Of a stretch of DNA of 64,000 bases, positions 44,911-53,359 are shown piece after piece (within the stretch, counting starts at the first letter, position 1; each line of letters starts with the position of its first letter). The stretch lies in the NCBI GenBank assembly GCA_001899635.1, contig MKVQ01000023.1, positions 309,274 through 373,273 on the forward strand, in the 5' to 3' direction. The notes below the pieces were generated by a model that did not search any database, was not told the origin of the DNA, and was given only the letters and a program-made list of their open reading frames with translations. Position numbers and translations under genes: made by a program. The DNA is from Myxococcales bacterium 68-20 (GTDB lineage Bacteria; Myxococcota_A; Polyangia; Polyangiales; Polyangiaceae).

Positions 44911-47123
44911 CTCGATTCGCTCGACTCATCGCTCTCGTCGCCCTGGTCGCGTCGCTCTCGGGTCTTGCCGCTTGCCGGACGCAACATCCGAGGATCGTCA
45001 GCCCGCGGCCCTTCGTGCCGAGCGACGCGATGGCTCACGCCGGCGTTGCGCGGGCGGACATTACGCCGCCACTGCATCTTGCCCTCTTCGGGCATGGTCC
45101 CGAGGCGCGCATCGCTACAGGTGTGAGGCTCCGCCTCCGGTGCTCAGCATTCGTCCTCGCGCAGGGCTCCGAGGTGTTCGCGCTCGTTCCGTGCGATCTC
45201 GCGGCGCCTTCGCTCGCACTCCAGCGCGCCGTGGCGCTCGAGCTCGACAAGCTCGGGATCCCCATCCCGGTGCAGCGAGTCCTGCTCATGGCGACGCACA
45301 CCCATGCTGGCCCCGCTCACTATTTCGAGTCGCCGCGCTACAGCGGCTCATTCAGCTCGACGGCTCCGGGGCACGATCCACAAGTCGTCGCATTCTTCGC
45401 CGAGCGCATCGCTGACACCATCGCGCAAGCGTTCACGAACCTAAAGCCAGCATGTCTCGGATGGGCAGCGGCGAGCGTCCCCCATCTCCAGCTGACCTTC
45501 AATCGTAGCTACGAGGCGTTCCTACAGAACAAGCCGAGGACGATCGCGGAACGCCAATTCCTCGAGACGGTGCGAGAAGTGGAGGTGTCGGGTCACACGG
45601 GCGCACTGCAATCTCTCCACCCGCGGGAAGCGCCGGCGGTCCTCGCGGCGGGCGGTCAGCCTGCGAACGAGGTTGTTCGCGATCCACGCGAGGCCGCGGT
45701 CGATCCGAGCATCTTCGCCCTTCGCGTCGACCGCCGCGAGCAAGGCAGCACCGTGTGCGAGGGCATGCCGGTGTTGGGGGCGCTCACCGTCTTCGGGATG
45801 CACCCTACGGGCGTCGAGAACACGAACGAGATGTACCACGGCGACGTCTTCGGCTTCGCCGCTCGCACCGCAGAGGCGTGTCTGGCAATCGCCAAGCCCT
45901 TGCTCGACGGAGGTGGGAAACTGACACCGACGAGCGACGTCCGCGACTGTGAAGCGAGAGACCAGGACTGGATGAACGCTCCTGTCGTCGGGCTCGCGAA
46001 TGGAATCGAAGGAGACGTCTCGCCAAAGCTGAACACTCAGGGTGCTGACCAGGCGCGACAGCTCGGACGTCGCCTCGGGCACGCGCTGGTGACGACCATC
46101 GAGGACGTCACGACGTCGGCGACAACGGACCTGGCGATGAAGTACTGGGAGCTCTGGCTTCCACGCGGGCGCTCAGGAGACGGCCCCGACGAGCACCTAT
46201 GCGCGAAGCCGGAGCTAGGGGTCGCCTCCGGGGGCGGCGCACGAGATGGCCCGACCCGGCTCCGCATCATCACCGAGGCGAACGCCGGCTATCGGCTAGG
46301 AAAGGAGAAAGCCGCAAGGCTCTGCCACGCGGAGAAGCTTCCGCTGCGGGCGGGCATCTCGTCTCCGAAGGGGTTCGAGTTTCCCCCCATCGGCCCGATC
46401 TCGCTGATCCGCATCGGGCGCGGATACATCGCGACCGCCCCCGGCGAGCTCACGACCATGACTGGCTTCCGGATCCGGGAGGCGATTCGCACGCGCCTCG
46501 GCACGACCCACCCGATCGCCATCATCGGCCTCACGAATGCCTATCTGCAGTACTTCGCGACGGACGACGAATATCACCTCCAGCACTACGAGGGCGCGTC
46601 GACGCTGTACGGGCCCCGTTCATCCGATTTCCTCGTCCGACACTTCGACTGCCTAGCCGATGCGTTCGCGAACACGAGCAGTACACGGTGCAGCGATCAG
46701 GGAAAGCCGGACGTCCCGCTCTCGTTCGGATCCTACCCGGAACCACTGGCACCTCGTCTCGTCACCACGGACAACGGCTTCCGCCCGCGCTGGCTTGGCT
46801 GGAGCCTCGAGAGCAAGCGGCGGAACGAATGGACGGCGACGATCGAGGCGATGCCGGCCGCGTTCACCGCCGATCGGAAGATGTTCCGGGTCGAGATCGT
46901 CGATGATGCGGGCAAGGTCGTGGACGACGACCGGGGAACCAGCATCGAGATGCGGGAGATCGACGGCGGCCGATCATGGCAGATCCGCTGGCTCCCCGAG
47001 ATCAGCGATCGCGGCAACTACGCAGACCCCCGCTGCGGGCAGTTCTACCGCCTCGTCATACGCGGGCGCGCGTTCTTCGAAAGCGCTCGGTTGCAGCTCA
47101 GCTGCTCGGGGGGACCGCAATGA
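44907..47123 (+). CDS. Neutral ceramidase, lipoprotein form
   Basis: The 738-residue protein starts with a signal ending LSGLAAC, so it should be lipid-anchored. The neutral/alkaline ceramidase signature is clear: AHAGVARADITPP at the mature N-terminus, zinc ligands in MATHTHAGPAHYFE (His131, His133), the FGMHPTGVE segment, the nucleophile block NGIEGDVSPKL with Ser372, and a second metal-binding segment APGELTTMTGFRIREAIR. A C-terminal Ig-like domain completes the enzyme, as in Pseudomonas ceramidase. It hydrolyses the amide bond of ceramides to a sphingoid base and fatty acid, in the periplasm or at the surface. Partner genes upstream suggest sequential headgroup removal and deacylation. 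Confidence 0.92.
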   Translation: MTRFARLIALVALVASLSGLAACRTQHPRIVSPRPFVPSDAMAHAGVARADITPPLHLALFGHGPEARIATGVRLRLRCSAFVLAQGSEVFALVPCDLAAPSLALQRAVALELDKLGIPIPVQRVLLMATHTHAGPAHYFESPRYSGSFSSTAPGHDPQVVAFFAERIADTIAQAFTNLKPACLGWAAASVPHLQLTFNRSYEAFLQNKPRTIAERQFLETVREVEVSGHTGALQSLHPREAPAVLAAGGQPANEVVRDPREAAVDPSIFALRVDRREQGSTVCEGMPVLGALTVFGMHPTGVENTNEMYHGDVFGFAARTAEACLAIAKPLLDGGGKLTPTSDVRDCEARDQDWMNAPVVGLANGIEGDVSPKLNTQGADQARQLGRRLGHALVTTIEDVTTSATTDLAMKYWELWLPRGRSGDGPDEHLCAKPELGVASGGGARDGPTRLRIITEANAGYRLGKEKAARLCHAEKLPLRAGISSPKGFEFPPIGPISLIRIGRGYIATAPGELTTMTGFRIREAIRTRLGTTHPIAIIGLTNAYLQYFATDDEYHLQHYEGASTLYGPRSSDFLVRHFDCLADAFANTSSTRCSDQGKPDVPLSFGSYPEPLAPRLVTTDNGFRPRWLGWSLESKRRNEWTATIEAMPAAFTADRKMFRVEIVDDAGKVVDDDRGTSIEMREIDGGRSWQIRWLPEISDRGNYADPRCGQFYRLVIRGRAFFESARLQLSCSGGPQ

Positions 47124-47686
47124 GCGGTCGATTCGCACTCGCGTTCGCTGCGATGATGTGCGCGACCGGCTGTGCCTTCGACCTAGGCGGCGCCGTTGGA
47201 ATCGAGACGCAGACGGCGCACGCGGTCGGCTACGGCAGAGCCGCGGTGTCGACGCGAATCGGATCGCCCCTCAACGAGCGCGGCTTCCTCCTCGGAGCCG
47301 CGCTCGAGAGCCGGTCCGAGACGGACAAGGGGGCTCGCTGGCTAGCAGGCGCAATGTTCGGATGGGGGCTGGGCCCCTCCTCGATCGGCGGAGGCCCGGT
47401 CGGGTTCGACATCTACGGCGAAGTCGGAACGCCGCTGCGTTCGACGCTGGTGGCCAACGGAGATCACTACCTCGGTATCGGCGTCGACACGCCGATACGG
47501 CTACAAGCACGGCGCAACATCGAGGATCTCAACGAGTCCACGTGGCTGTTGCTGCGGCGCTTCGAGATCGTGCCGTTCACCCGCTTTCGCGTTCACCATG
47601 ACTTCGGAGGACCTGCATTCGATGCGCGCCCCGACGTCTCCGGCGGGGCGGCGATCCGGATGCGCACGCTCAACGACTTGTTCTAG
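47120..47686 (+). CDS. Small exported envelope/barrel-like protein, last gene of the ceramidase operon
   Basis: The ATG again overlaps the previous stop (ATGA). The 188-residue product has the signal FALAFAAMMCATGC with possible lipobox Cys, and a mature part of about eight short strands and glycine turns (AVSTRIGSPLNERGFLLGAA, WLAGAMFGWGLGPSSIGGGP, GFDIYGEVGTPLRSTLVANG, IVPFTRFRVHHDFGG). It ends TLNDLF with terminal Phe, as for BamA-recognised barrels. No family is recognised. It resembles the second gene of the operon in size and design. An IS3 transposase relic begins 10 bases after its stop codon. Confidence 0.68.
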   Translation: MSGRFALAFAAMMCATGCAFDLGGAVGIETQTAHAVGYGRAAVSTRIGSPLNERGFLLGAALESRSETDKGARWLAGAMFGWGLGPSSIGGGPVGFDIYGEVGTPLRSTLVANGDHYLGIGVDTPIRLQARRNIEDLNESTWLLLRRFEIVPFTRFRVHHDFGGPAFDARPDVSGGAAIRMRTLNDLF

Positions 47687-47696
47687 AGCATTCGTG

Positions 47697-47925
47697 CCAC
47701 AATCGCTGACCGCCTTCATCGACCCCGGGAAGCCCTGGCAGAAAGGGACGAACGAGACCTTTCAACGTTTCCTTCCGCGACGGTGCCTCAGGGACGGAGC
47801 GGTTCCGATCGACGGCGGAGCCAAGGCGGTCATCGAGACTTGGCACAGTCGCGGCAACGACATCCGGGCTCATTCGAGCCTTCGCGCCTTGACGCCAAGC
47901 GAGCTCGAGCGACCTCAACGGAATC
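47697..47925 (+). pseudogene. IS3-type transposase relic (C-terminal part of the catalytic domain)
   Basis: A frame without start codon encodes FIDPGKPWQKGTNETFQRFL, then AVIETWHSRGNDIRAHSSLR and ALTPSELE. This is the C-terminal end of the rve/DDE integrase domain of IS3-family transposases, including the catalytic Glu (in TNETF) and the HSSLxxxTP signature. The N-terminal two thirds, the first orf and both terminal inverted repeats are missing, so the element is dead. It marks a past insertion at the end of the ceramidase operon. Confidence 0.75.
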
Positions 47926-48021
47926 CAAGTGGGCCCAACATCACGACGCGTCGCCCTTGGAATCAGTCAACCACTCTCATCCGCTCAACAAACGTCCATG
48001 GTTGTAGAAAGAAGAAGGTTT

Positions 48022-49692
48022 ATGACATTTGCGCAGCGTCGAAACGTTCGGCTCTTTGCATCGGCGGCATTTGCTTCGTCAATGGTCTTGCAGCAGCTCG
48101 TCGCGCACGCCGATGACCGCACTGACGTCCACTGCACCGCCGGGCTGCCGTCCGAGGTGAGAGAGGAGATTGCCAAGACCTACGAGTGCGACCTGCGGCG
48201 GATCCGCTGCATCGACGGTCAAATCGGCCGTGCCTTTACTTCAGCCGGCTACATCGACGGGAACAAGTGGGTTCAGAAGGCCGTACCGGGCTCGCGGGTG
48301 AGCGTACGCGCATTTGCGTTGCACGAGTGTGCCGCGCCCCGTCTGAGCGGCATTTCGTTCCAATCCGGCACGATCAAGGCGGTCAACTCCTTTCAGCAGA
48401 CCGCTCCTGCCGCTACGAGCGGGACGTCGGCCAGCTCCGGGAAGGCGGGCGCCGACAAGGCCGGCGCAGCCGTCTCTGACGCCAAGCAGAAAATCGACGC
48501 CAAGCAGAAGGACGCAGGTAGCAAGATCACAAAGGCGATCACGGCGGCGAACAGCCTTCCCGGCTTGCCGACTGATGTGGCCGCCCTCTGCGTTCGGGCG
48601 CCCGCCGGAGCGCAGAAGAACAGCTGCCTACGGGTGGCCAATGCATTCAAGGGTTCCCTTTCGTCCGCGACGCCTGCCGTGCAGGAGAAGCCCCAGGCGG
48701 CGCTGACGCCCCTGGTCGACGCGCTGAGCGACGGTGGGCCGTTCACGAAGTTGGAGGAGCTGCATCCGCCGCCGGGCGCGCAGAACATCGCGGACATCAA
48801 GCTGCTCATGACGGAGGCTCTCGCAGCGCAGACACAGACCACCGCGGACATCAAGGACTTGCTGACGCAGCTGCGGAAGGATGTATCCGCTGACTTGAAA
48901 GCTGCGCCGTCTTCCCTACTCGAGAGCGTGCTCCGGGACATCGACGCGGTCACGAAGGATCCGGGCGATTGGTCACGCGTTAACGACGCCTTGAAGGCGG
49001 CCAAGACAACGATCACGCAGTTCAGCACCAACGCGGCGGTGGAGAGCGCGAAGGAGAAGCCCGCCTGGCCGGGTTCAACGCTCTCGGGACGCGCAGTCGC
49101 GGTTCGAGAGGAAGTGCTCAACGTTCCAGACGGCAACGACAACGCGTTCTTCACGATCACCATCTCGAACACGGTGGGCGGGGTTGACGAGAATGGCAAC
49201 CTCAAGGGAGACCGGTTGTGGCCAGATAACACGTTGTCTGTCCTCATCGATCACGGCAGGTACTACTGGGACTTCGGCGTCATGTTTAGTGCAGTCTCCA
49301 ACGGCAAGAGCAACTTCGACAATGGATCCACGACGCCGTCATCGCACGGGTGGGCGTTCCAGCCGATGATCACTGGCAGCGTCTACTTCACGGGCCGACA
49401 GAAGTTCACGCCGTGGTCGGCGTGGCACCTCATTCCGGGCCTTCAAGCAGGAATCAACATGGACCTGTCGAAGATTGAGAATGCGGTCTCGCTCGGCCTC
49501 ATCGAGGAGCCGGTAACCGGGCTCGCCATCTCCGGCGGCGCGATGCTCTACTCGCGGCCGACAGCTCCTGCAGCTGCCAATGGCACCCAGCCTACCGAGC
49601 ACGTGATCCTTCCGTACGTCGGCGTGACGTTGAACACCGAGTTCTACAACTCGGTCAAGGCGATCGCGAAGCCATCTGACAACGGCGGTTAG
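48022..49692 (+). CDS. Exported protein with Lys-rich middle and strand-rich C-terminus
   Basis: I place the start at ATG 48022, after AGAAGG, giving the signal NVRLFASAAFASSMVLQQLV with cleavage near AHA-DD; an ATG eight codons upstream is possible. The mature 520 residues contain paired cysteines near the front (CTAGLPSEVREEIAKTYECD, RRIRCIDGQIGRAF), a low-complexity Ala/Lys/Asp helix (SDAKQKIDAKQKDAGSKITK), and a C-terminal half with barrel-like strands (NAFFTITISNTVGGVDENGN, HGRYYWDFGVMFSAVSNG, FQPMITGSVYFTGRQK). I recognise no family; the gene stands alone after the transposase relic. Confidence 0.68.
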   Translation: MTFAQRRNVRLFASAAFASSMVLQQLVAHADDRTDVHCTAGLPSEVREEIAKTYECDLRRIRCIDGQIGRAFTSAGYIDGNKWVQKAVPGSRVSVRAFALHECAAPRLSGISFQSGTIKAVNSFQQTAPAATSGTSASSGKAGADKAGAAVSDAKQKIDAKQKDAGSKITKAITAANSLPGLPTDVAALCVRAPAGAQKNSCLRVANAFKGSLSSATPAVQEKPQAALTPLVDALSDGGPFTKLEELHPPPGAQNIADIKLLMTEALAAQTQTTADIKDLLTQLRKDVSADLKAAPSSLLESVLRDIDAVTKDPGDWSRVNDALKAAKTTITQFSTNAAVESAKEKPAWPGSTLSGRAVAVREEVLNVPDGNDNAFFTITISNTVGGVDENGNLKGDRLWPDNTLSVLIDHGRYYWDFGVMFSAVSNGKSNFDNGSTTPSSHGWAFQPMITGSVYFTGRQKFTPWSAWHLIPGLQAGINMDLSKIENAVSLGLIEEPVTGLAISGGAMLYSRPTAPAAANGTQPTEHVILPYVGVTLNTEFYNSVKAIAKPSDNGG

Positions 49693-50055
49693 ACCAATAG
49701 TAAGTAGAGGTCGCGCTCACCAACGAGGCATCCCAGGTTCTTCGACCGCGGACGGCTGAACGCGTCTCGGCCAGCTCCGTGCGGACGAGAAACGATGCGA
49801 CGGGCTCTACGCCACGTGGACAGCCCGTCTCGATCACCGTGACGATATTCACCTTCAAGCTTGGGGGTCTCGTTCCCGCGGGGCCCGCAACAGAATTGTG
49901 TGGCATCCTCAGCCATCTCCGAGCGTCTGAACGCAGCTGTCATGCCGACGCGCCAAGCTTGATTCGATACAGCGCGAAGTGGGCGCTTTTGGATCGATGC
50001 TCGCCAAAGACATGGCGCCTGCTGCCCTCGGCGGTGCCGAGGGTCGCCGCACCTT
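49693..50055. other. Intergenic, no gene seen
   Basis: About 360 bases between convergent genes. Frames exist on both strands but none has signal, motif or convincing start; no terminator hairpin with T-tract is seen. Confidence 0.4.
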
Positions 50056-50829
50056 TTACGGATCTACACCGGCGTTACGAATCGTGAGGTGGACAGGAGT
50101 GCTGTCGAAGCGGAAGTCACCCTTGCTACCGACGGCGACGTCCAGATGATCGCCGGCGGCGAGCGTCAGCACGTGCTCATGGACGGCATCCGTGGAGGTC
50201 GAGTCCTCGGTCACGAGCGCGACGCCATTGTGAAGGAGAAGACCGTTCGTGTCGCCGGAGTCGCCCATCTTGAACTGCAGCGTGACCGCATAGGCGCCAG
50301 CGGCGGGCGCCATCCACCGAACGATTGCGTATTCGCCTGCATTTCCAGGGTGCATCGCAAACTCACCGGGGACGACGCCGTTGATGGTGGCGGTCGAGTC
50401 GTTGCGCCACGCACCGGGAGCACCGAGAACGACGTTCGCAGGATCGTACCAAGACGGGATGTCGGGCGTGGCGTTCGAGACGGCGCCGAAGACGACGATG
50501 GCGCCCGCATCGGCGGCCGTAGGGTCGCCGAGCGAGTAGCCGTAAGTCCACGCCCCGTTCGGATTCGCGATCGTCGAGAAGTCCGTCGTGACGTCGGCGT
50601 GCACGGCGACGAACGCGTCCTTCCCGGCGTCCGCGATCGCGTCGTTCGCCGCGTCTTGCCTCGACGACGAACCCGTCGCCGCGTCCGCCAACTCGATCGA
50701 AGCCGCGTCTGGGCTCGTCACGAATGGCGAACTGGGGTCGGACTCACACGCGACGAACATCGAAGAGAGCACACTCGACGTGAACCCGAACCACGCGAGG
50801 CGAACCAATCGCTGGCGTCCATCTTTCAT
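50056..50829 (-). CDS. Secreted/lipoprotein paralog A (beta-sandwich, unknown function)
   Basis: From the ATG at 50827-50829 the 257-residue product has a signal of moderate quality (RLVRLAWFGFTSSVLSSMFVAC) with lipobox-like VAC. After an Ala/Asp-rich linker comes a roughly 150-residue beta-sandwich: DFSTIANPNGAWTYGYSLGD, DIPSWYDPANVVLGAPGAWR, FAMHPGNAGEYAIVRWMAPA, and LDVAVGSKGDFRFDSTPVHL. The PNGxWxYGY start and HPG..GE..VVRW..P.AG patterns occur in a domain also found in PEP-CTERM-type exported proteins, likely carbohydrate- or surface-binding. The divergent neighbour at 51116 is a clear paralog (about half of the domain identical by eye). Confidence 0.72.
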   Translation of the reverse strand: MKDGRQRLVRLAWFGFTSSVLSSMFVACESDPSSPFVTSPDAASIELADAATGSSSRQDAANDAIADAGKDAFVAVHADVTTDFSTIANPNGAWTYGYSLGDPTAADAGAIVVFGAVSNATPDIPSWYDPANVVLGAPGAWRNDSTATINGVVPGEFAMHPGNAGEYAIVRWMAPAAGAYAVTLQFKMGDSGDTNGLLLHNGVALVTEDSTSTDAVHEHVLTLAAGDHLDVAVGSKGDFRFDSTPVHLTIRNAGVDP

Positions 50830-50877
50830 GATGAGCCCATCGTGGCACACGCCGTCGGCCATCACTACGCGTTGGCT

Positions 50878-50889
50878 GTTTACGTAAAC
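50878..50889. promoter_or_regulatory. Perfect 12-bp palindrome between divergent paralogs
   Basis: GTTTACGTAAAC lies 49 bases upstream of the leftward paralog's start codon. The half-site GTAAAC recurs twice in tandem at 51058-51069 upstream of the rightward paralog and once at 51975-51980, suggesting a shared operator. Confidence 0.5.
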
Positions 50890-51057
50890 GAATCGGCGGG
50901 GCATTACGCCGGCTGGAGGGGCTTGCGCCGCACGACGACATCCCAATCCTCGCGCATTACGCGCAGAGCACCGCGTCGGGGCAGGCCCTGTTCAAGTCGC
51001 CCAATCATTCACCCTGAACCCCGGCGACCAACTCGAACACTGGCCACAATGGAGGGC

Positions 51058-51069
51058 GTAAACGTAAAC
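51058..51069 (+). promoter_or_regulatory. Direct repeat GTAAACGTAAAC upstream of paralog B
   Basis: Two head-to-tail GTAAAC half-sites end 46 bases before the ATG of the rightward paralog, mirroring the palindrome near the leftward paralog. Candidate operator for a common regulator. Confidence 0.4.
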
Positions 51070-51115
51070 ATTTTGCCAATGGAAGCGCCGCACACTGCTC
51101 CGCTATCACCGTCTG

Positions 51116-51880
51116 ATGGTCACTACCGCACGTTTCGCTCGATTCAGTTGCCTCGGCGTCATTACACTCGGTCTCGCCCGAGCCGTCGTCGCGTGTGAGG
51201 ACGACCTCTCGTCGGTTCCCTCGCAGCCGAACTTCGACGGTGGCCCCGCTCCTAGCCCCACTCCGACCTCTTCGACCCCGCCGCCACCGGCCACGAACGA
51301 TGCCAGCGTCGACTCGGGGGCCGACGCAAGCGCGGTCGTCGTCGCCGATCTCACGGACGACTTCTCCAAGACCTCGAACCCGAACGGCGCATGGACATAC
51401 GGCTACACGCTGGGCGTTCCGACTGGTGACGCCAGCGCGCTCATCGTCTTCACCACCACGCGCGACGTCGCGACCAACGTCCCATCCTGGGTCGATCCGA
51501 CGCACGAGGTTCTCGGCGATCCGTGTGTCTACCGCAACGAGTCGGGCGCGGTCTTTGCCGACGGCATCCAACCAGGCGAGGTCGCGCTACACCCCGGAAA
51601 TGCAGGCGAGTACGCGATCGCTCGATGGACCGCGCCTGCCGCGGGCACGTACTCCGTCAGAGTGCAATTCAAGGAAGGAGACACGGGTGACACGAACGGT
51701 CTCTTCCTTCACAACGGAAACGTGATCGTGTCCGAAGATTCGACTTCGACGAACACCGTCCACCAGCGCGTGGTGGTGGTGGCCGCAGGTGACACGCTCG
51801 ACGTCGCCGTCGGCAACAAGGGCGACTTCCTGGACGACAGCACGCCCGTCGCCTTCACGATTCGCTCTTCGGCTCCGTGA
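51116..51880 (+). CDS. Secreted/lipoprotein paralog B (beta-sandwich, unknown function)
   Basis: The 254-residue product starts MVTTARFARFSCLGVITLGL and has a lipobox-like VVAC at about residue 27. A Pro/Thr/Ser linker leads to the same beta-sandwich as paralog A: DFSKTSNPNGAWTYGYTLGV, NVPSWVDPTHEVLGDPCVYR, VALHPGNAGEYAIARWTAPA and LDVAVGNKGDFLDDSTPVAF. Identity with paralog A is high in these blocks and the order is the same, so the two arose by duplication with inversion. No catalytic set is apparent; binding of a surface polymer is a reasonable guess only. GTAAAC repeats precede the gene. Confidence 0.75.
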   Translation: MVTTARFARFSCLGVITLGLARAVVACEDDLSSVPSQPNFDGGPAPSPTPTSSTPPPPATNDASVDSGADASAVVVADLTDDFSKTSNPNGAWTYGYTLGVPTGDASALIVFTTTRDVATNVPSWVDPTHEVLGDPCVYRNESGAVFADGIQPGEVALHPGNAGEYAIARWTAPAAGTYSVRVQFKEGDTGDTNGLFLHNGNVIVSEDSTSTNTVHQRVVVVAAGDTLDVAVGNKGDFLDDSTPVAFTIRSSAP

Positions 51881-52005
51881 TGTGTCGGCACGACGTTCCG
51901 GAAGCTCACCTCACCGACACACAGGCGTCGGGTCCAAACAACCTCCGGGCGTCTTCTTTCGGGCGCGCGTCGATGTAAACGTCGACGTGCGCGGGCCGCG
52001 CGGCG

Positions 52006-53028
52006 TCAGCGTTCCGGCTTCTCTTCGACGCGCTCCTTCGTGAGGGCGTCGAAGCGAGCGAGCGCCTCCCGCCTCGTCGATGCTCCGAGCTTCCTGGTCG
52101 CTCGATGGAGGAGCACGCGCACCGTCGAGCACGAGAGGCCGAGCTCGTAGGCGATGACCTTGTCCGTGTGGCCCAGGTGCGCTTGGGTCATGACCTGGTG
52201 CTCGCGTTCGCTGAGGTCCTTCCGCGGAGGTCGCGTCGGCGGCCCATTCTCGACGGCCACCACGAAGCGCCGCCCATCCGAGTCGAACTCGTCGAGGAGC
52301 GACCAGCGCGAGACGACGAGCGGCCGCCAGCGCCTCGTCGCGAGCTCGACGTCGCCGCGCATCTTCTTCGTGCGCGCTTGGTCGAACGCGACGGTCGCAA
52401 GGCGTAGCTCCTCGCGGGCCTCGACGACGCCTTCCCCTTTCTCTGCATCGAGCAGTGTGCCATTCGGGGAGAGGACCGCTGCGCGTAGAGGCTTCGAGGT
52501 CCCCGCGCTCCTGCGAAGGCGCAGCGCGGACGTGAGGTGTGCTGCGAATCTCGTAAACAGCGTGATGCGCCTTGCTGGGACCTTCGTGGTCGACGGTAGC
52601 GGGGCTCCGAGCCAGAGACCTCGCCCGCTCGCATCGAGTGCGTTCACGGCGAACGTGTCGCGCGATCCGCCTATGTGAGCGAAGAGCGGCAGGAAGGGCC
52701 GCATCTTCGCGACGGCGCTTGCCTGCCCGCACATCATATGCCGCCACGCCTGAAAGCCGGTCGGGTATGGCGGGCCGTCGTGTCCCGCGGCCTCCACCGC
52801 CGCGTAGTACGGCGGGAGCCAGCTCGGATCGAAGCGCTTCGATGTGGCGAAATGATCGATGGTGGGGCGCTCTCGATCCCGCGCGTCGTAGGTGTACGCG
52901 ATGACGCCGAGCCCGCGGTCGAGCAGCGGAGCCGCTGCTTCGACGAGGTGACGAACGTACTCCGCGCCCTCGAGATCGAGCCGGTAGCTTGCCGCGAGAC
53001 AATCGAGGATCGCGCCTTCCGTCGCCAT
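52006..53028 (-). CDS. LuxR-type HTH regulator
   Basis: The start at MATEGAILDCLAASYRLDLE is preceded by GAGG; an in-frame start 15 codons upstream is possible. The 340-residue protein has a large N-terminal part without receiver or known sensor motif (APLLDRGLGVIAYTYDARDR, PYPTGFQAWRHMMCGQASAV) and ends in a LuxR/GerE helix-turn-helix: LSEREHQVMTQAHLGHTDKV followed by IAYELGLSCSTVRVLLHRAT and RKLGASTRREALARF. Proteins of this make-up are common in Polyangia as orphan regulators. Neighbouring lipoprotein paralogs and the VWA gene are possible targets, but nothing fixes this. Confidence 0.83.
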   Translation of the reverse strand: MATEGAILDCLAASYRLDLEGAEYVRHLVEAAAPLLDRGLGVIAYTYDARDRERPTIDHFATSKRFDPSWLPPYYAAVEAAGHDGPPYPTGFQAWRHMMCGQASAVAKMRPFLPLFAHIGGSRDTFAVNALDASGRGLWLGAPLPSTTKVPARRITLFTRFAAHLTSALRLRRSAGTSKPLRAAVLSPNGTLLDAEKGEGVVEAREELRLATVAFDQARTKKMRGDVELATRRWRPLVVSRWSLLDEFDSDGRRFVVAVENGPPTRPPRKDLSEREHQVMTQAHLGHTDKVIAYELGLSCSTVRVLLHRATRKLGASTRREALARFDALTKERVEEKPER

Positions 53029-53359
53029 GCGGTTCGCCTCGACACAGAGAAGCACAAGACTGCCTGGGCTCACAGCACGTACGGAACGGAGTTGGATCCC
53101 CGCTCGCTTCGTCGACAGCGCTCGCCCGCGCTCTGCATCGACTACCGCGGGCGTCGAAGTCGATCGCGGCTGTGCGAAGCCGGGGAACTGAATTGTTTCG
53201 CAAAGCTCGCGAAGGTTCCCGTTGGTGTCGTCGCGACGCGGCAGACGCGGGTGCGACCGGTACGCGAGCTCCGAGACCGCGGCTTCGCCCGGAACGTCCG
53301 CGCTCGTGGCGCGCGCTCACGGAGAGGTCACGACGCGGTCCTCGAGGAGCGGAGGGCGT
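53029..53359. other. Intergenic, no gene seen
   Basis: About 330 bases between two leftward genes; it should hold the LuxR-type gene's promoter. No coding frame or RNA is convincing. Confidence 0.4.
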
